A stretch of DNA of 8,356 nt, from contig PFAR01000046.1 in NCBI GenBank assembly GCA_002773655.1, positions 1-8,356 on the forward strand. The letters are read 5' to 3'. The position numbers and the translations under genes are program-made. Source of the DNA: Candidatus Falkowbacteria bacterium CG10_big_fil_rev_8_21_14_0_10_43_10 (GTDB taxonomy: Bacteria > Patescibacteriota > Patescibacteriia > Patescibacteriales > XYC2-FULL-47-12). Numbering within the stretch: position 1 is the first letter of the stretch; every line of letters starts with the position of its first letter. A model generated the notes under the pieces. The model was not told the origin of the DNA. It was given only the letters and a program-made list of their open reading frames with translations, and searched no databases. Positions 6,625-8,356 of the stretch are shown piece after piece.

Positions 6625-6653
6625 TTAACAAAAATAACCAATTCTGTTAAGAT
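6625..6653 (+). promoter_or_regulatory. Extended -10 sigma70-type promoter upstream of the baseplate-J-like gene
   Basis: TTAACA (6625-6630) and TAAGAT (6648-6653) are separated by exactly 17 nt, and TGT lies directly before the -10 box, forming an extended -10 element. It sits 26 nt after the dnaE stop in an AT-rich spacer and would give a leader of about 120 nt. No intrinsic terminator is visible between dnaE and this site, so some dnaE read-through is possible. Confidence 0.6.
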
Positions 6654-6680
6654 AAATCCAGTACCTTTGTTTTATTTTTT

Positions 6681-6717
6681 TAGTCATATATTCTAGCCAT
6701 ATATTTGTGAGTATATT
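6681..6717 (+). repeat. Three iterated 12-nt motifs in the leader of the baseplate-J-like gene
   Basis: TAGTCATATATT (6681-6692), TAGCCATATATT (6694-6705) and the weaker TGTGAGTATATT (6706-6717) follow one another at 12-13 nt spacing, close to one helical turn. They lie downstream of the promoter at 6625-6653 and could be binding sites for a regulator. In AT-rich DNA they could also be chance. Confidence 0.35.
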
Positions 6718-6781
6718 CATCGCGGATATTTTTTAAAAGGTAAATAAAAAAACGAAATCAAAAAATATTAAAAATAAAAGT

Positions 6782-7924
6782 ATGCCAAAACAAGCAAGGT
6801 CAATCAGTATCTATCGAAAAATTGCCATTACTTTTATCGTTTTAACTTTATTGCTGGCGGCAGTGGTTGTTTATTTTTCAATTGTCAGCGTCAAAATTGT
6901 CATTATTCCCAACAAAGAACGCACCTCCACTAGTTTTATAGTTACCATCAAGGACGGCGCCAGCCGGGAAGAATTAAAAGGACTGGCTATTACAGGTTTA
7001 GTCAGGCAGGTGGCGGTTGAGGCGGAAAGCAATTTTTTCGCCACCGGTAAAGAGGTAAAGGATGTGGAAGTAACCGGCAAAATTACAATTTATAATACGA
7101 GCCGCACTGAGCAGCCTTTAATCAAGACAACCCGATTGCTTTCTTCGGACGGTAAGTTATTCCGGCTTAAAGATACTGTTCGGGTGCCGGCCGGCGGCCA
7201 AGTTGATAATGTAGAAGTATCTGCCGACCAAGCCGGCCAGGAGATGACTATTGAACCGACAAAATTTACTATTCCCGGCCTGAATACAATTAGGCAGGAG
7301 TCAATTCACGGGGAAAGTTTTGAGAAATTCCAGTATGTGGAAAAAGGCGAAACTTTAATCTCCAATGAAGATTTAAACAAAGCTAAGGAAAATCTTAAGC
7401 AGCGGCTAAAAGACCGGCTGGCGGAAACGGTAAAAAATAACAATTATCAGGGATATGACAATGTTGTCCAAAAGATTGACGAAAATGCCGTGAAGTTTGA
7501 GACCGGCGCCAAAGCCGGGGATAAGGTTAACGAGTTTAAAATGTCGGCCAAAGTTGACGCGGCCGTAGTCGCGTTTAAAACCGAAGATGTGTCCGAGACG
7601 GCAAAGCTGAAAGTCGGGGAGTCCCTGCCGGATGACAAGCAGCTGGAGAGCTTTGACAGCAATAATTTTGAGTACAGCGTCGATAAATACAGTCTTGATA
7701 AAGGCATTGCCGATCTTAAAGTTAATGTCGCCGCGCAGATGATCCTTAAAGAAGGCACGGAAATAATAAAGGCGGATCGGCTGGTGGGGTTAAGCCGCGG
7801 ACAGCTGGACGACTACCTGTCTTCCTTGCGGGAAGTAGCCGGCTACGAAGTGAAATTTACCCCCAACTGGATTACTAAGGTCCCCAGTTTAATTGACCAT
7901 GTAAAAGTTGAAGTAGTAAAATAG
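6782..7924 (+). CDS. Membrane-anchored protein with baseplate-J/gp47-like domain (380 aa)
   Basis: A short basic N-terminus (with RSISIYRK) precedes one membrane helix at about 14-36, with the remainder predicted outside the cell. Residues about 97-168 read like the baseplate-J/gp47 fold: a VTGKITIYN strand, TTRLLSSDGKLFRL, RVPAGG, SADQAGQEMTIEP and FTIPGL. A charged helical stretch follows (about 196-235, with LNKAKENLKQRLKDRLAE). The C-terminal module about 335-380 (LVGLSRGQLDDYLSSL...PNWITKVPSL) also recurs in these Patescibacteria proteins. No other tail genes are nearby, so this is more likely a cell-envelope protein that shares the fold than a phage baseplate. Its role is unknown. ATG 6782 has no Shine-Dalgarno site, only an A-rich run. 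Its own promoter lies at 6625-6653. Confidence 0.85.
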   Translation: MPKQARSISIYRKIAITFIVLTLLLAAVVVYFSIVSVKIVIIPNKERTSTSFIVTIKDGASREELKGLAITGLVRQVAVEAESNFFATGKEVKDVEVTGKITIYNTSRTEQPLIKTTRLLSSDGKLFRLKDTVRVPAGGQVDNVEVSADQAGQEMTIEPTKFTIPGLNTIRQESIHGESFEKFQYVEKGETLISNEDLNKAKENLKQRLKDRLAETVKNNNYQGYDNVVQKIDENAVKFETGAKAGDKVNEFKMSAKVDAAVVAFKTEDVSETAKLKVGESLPDDKQLESFDSNNFEYSVDKYSLDKGIADLKVNVAAQMILKEGTEIIKADRLVGLSRGQLDDYLSSLREVAGYEVKFTPNWITKVPSLIDHVKVEVVK

Positions 7925-7953
7925 TTGTTGGTATTATTTTGTTGTGTTATACT
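7925..7953 (+). promoter_or_regulatory. Promoter directly abutting the upstream stop codon, driving the zinc-ribbon gene
   Basis: TTGTTG (7925-7930) and TATACT (7948-7953) are separated by 17 nt. The -35 box starts at the base after the TAG stop (7922-7924). Transcription would begin near 7959-7961, only about 12-14 nt before ATG 7973, so the transcript would have almost no leader and no Shine-Dalgarno site. Confidence 0.6.
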
Positions 7954-7972
7954 GGATAAATAATAAAAATAT

Positions 7973-8197
7973 ATGGCGACTATTTATAAATGTGATAAAT
8001 GCAGTAAGATTATAAAGGATAAGCGGAAAGAAGTTTATTTCGGCGCTAATTTAGCGTCATATGATTTAATGAAAGAATATGGCTTGCCAGGCGAATTAAC
8101 ATTATGTAAAACATGTGGGGCGCCATTATTAAAATATTTAAATCGCTTTTTAAATAAGAATACGGTTAAAAAGGCGACTAAAAATAACTATGAATAA
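7973..8197 (+). CDS. Small zinc-ribbon protein (74 aa)
   Basis: Two CxxC pairs, C7/C10 (YKCDKC) and C45/C48 (LCKTCGAP), separated by 34 residues, make a classic four-cysteine zinc ribbon. The stretch between them (about 20-42) is predicted to be a mix of strand and helix, and the C-terminal 25 residues are basic (LNRFLNKNTVKKATKNN). Small zinc ribbons of this kind often bind nucleic acid or act in protein complexes, but nothing here fixes the target. It has its own promoter and no Shine-Dalgarno site. Its last codons overlap by 8 nt the start of the coiled-coil gene at 8190, so the two are probably translationally coupled and may act together. Confidence 0.8.
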   Translation: MATIYKCDKCSKIIKDKRKEVYFGANLASYDLMKEYGLPGELTLCKTCGAPLLKYLNRFLNKNTVKKATKNNYE

Positions 8198-8356
8198 CGA
8201 AGATTTACAACAAATTGAGCAAGTGGTTCGTACCGTGGTGCAAGAAGAAGTTAATAAAAGAGTTGAGGAATCGGAAACTTTAATAACTTCAGCGATAGCC
8301 GAAGGGTTTGACGGAGTGCAAAAACAGTTTGACGGAGTGCAAAAACAGTTTGACGG
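8190..8356 (+). CDS. Coiled-coil protein with heptad tandem repeats, 3'-truncated by the window
   Basis: ATG 8190 lies inside the end of the zinc-ribbon gene (ATGAATAA, 8-nt overlap) and opens a frame that stays open to the window edge (55 full codons). The N-terminal 39 residues are acidic and helical (NNEDLQQIEQVVRTVVQEEV). From residue 40 the heptad FDGVQKQ repeats, with Phe and Val at the a and d positions of a coiled coil. Proteins with an acidic helical start and FDxVxKx heptads are common uncharacterised proteins in Patescibacteria. The function is unknown, and length and the C-terminus cannot be seen. The gene is too short within this window to be obvious, but the overlap with the zinc-ribbon gene and the in-frame repeats support it well. 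Confidence 0.75.
   Translation, partial: MNNEDLQQIEQVVRTVVQEEVNKRVEESETLITSAIAEGFDGVQKQFDGVQKQFD
8307..8356 (+). repeat. Perfect 21-bp tandem repeat coding for a heptad
   Basis: Units 8307-8327 and 8328-8348 are identical, and 8349-8356 begins a third identical unit that runs off the window. The 21-bp period equals seven codons (FDGVQKQ) and is in frame with the gene starting at 8190. Nucleotide identity, including third codon positions, points to recent duplication. Confidence 0.95.

Noticed and set aside
6600..6660. Intrinsic terminator after dnaE
   Set aside because: The T-rich stretch at 6668-6681 has no stable GC-containing stem in front of it.
6782..7924. Remnant of a prophage or contractile injection system
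   Set aside because: No other tail, capsid, integrase or lysis gene is present, and the protein has a membrane anchor typical of cellular versions.
8307..8356. Start of a CRISPR array
   Set aside because: The repeats are directly adjacent without spacers and are in frame with coding sequence.

Overview
The window looks like a chromosomal segment of a Patescibacteria (Candidate Phyla Radiation) bacterium, probably from the Parcubacteria side, although the finer rank is uncertain. The clues are the divergent PheT with a DNKSxTNRPDLWGHYG signature, compact genes that are mostly small membrane or coiled-coil proteins, a membrane-anchored baseplate-J-like protein of the type common in these genomes, and many short palindromic repeats. 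The standard genetic code fits: dnaE ends in TGA and no gene needs UGA read as a sense codon. All genes are on the + strand. There is no tRNA, rRNA, CRISPR array, transposase or clear phage module.

Region 1 (1-2732) holds the 3' five-sixths or so of pheT, the beta subunit of phenylalanyl-tRNA synthetase. Two small integral membrane proteins follow: a 104-residue protein with a strong Shine-Dalgarno site and a 101-residue protein with one membrane helix and an amphipathic tail. Two palindromic GC-rich elements sit in frame inside pheT (1-48 and 175-237). A relative of the second lies between the two small genes (2362-2403). A good intrinsic terminator at 2757-2780 closes this unit.

Region 2 (2733-6599) is the replicative polymerase gene dnaE with a compact control region. 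A near-consensus sigma70 promoter (2780-2808) is followed by a leader whose strong Shine-Dalgarno sequence abuts a hairpin plus T-run (possible attenuator), a 47-codon upstream ORF, and a two-hairpin REP-like element (2918-2993) that reaches almost to the dnaE start. DnaE is complete, with the three catalytic aspartates, a clamp-binding motif and what looks like a full PHP metal site, so it may proofread in cis.

Region 3 (6600-8356) begins with an AT-rich spacer carrying an extended -10 promoter, then a single-pass membrane protein with a baseplate-J-like domain. A promoter touching that gene's stop codon drives a small zinc-ribbon gene. The zinc-ribbon gene overlaps by 8 nt a coiled-coil gene that runs off the window in perfect 21-bp tandem repeats, each encoding one heptad.

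No wholly new multi-gene system is evident. The most interesting signals are the repeat-encoded peptide insertions in pheT, the layered dnaE leader, and the zinc-ribbon/heptad-repeat gene pair at the right edge.
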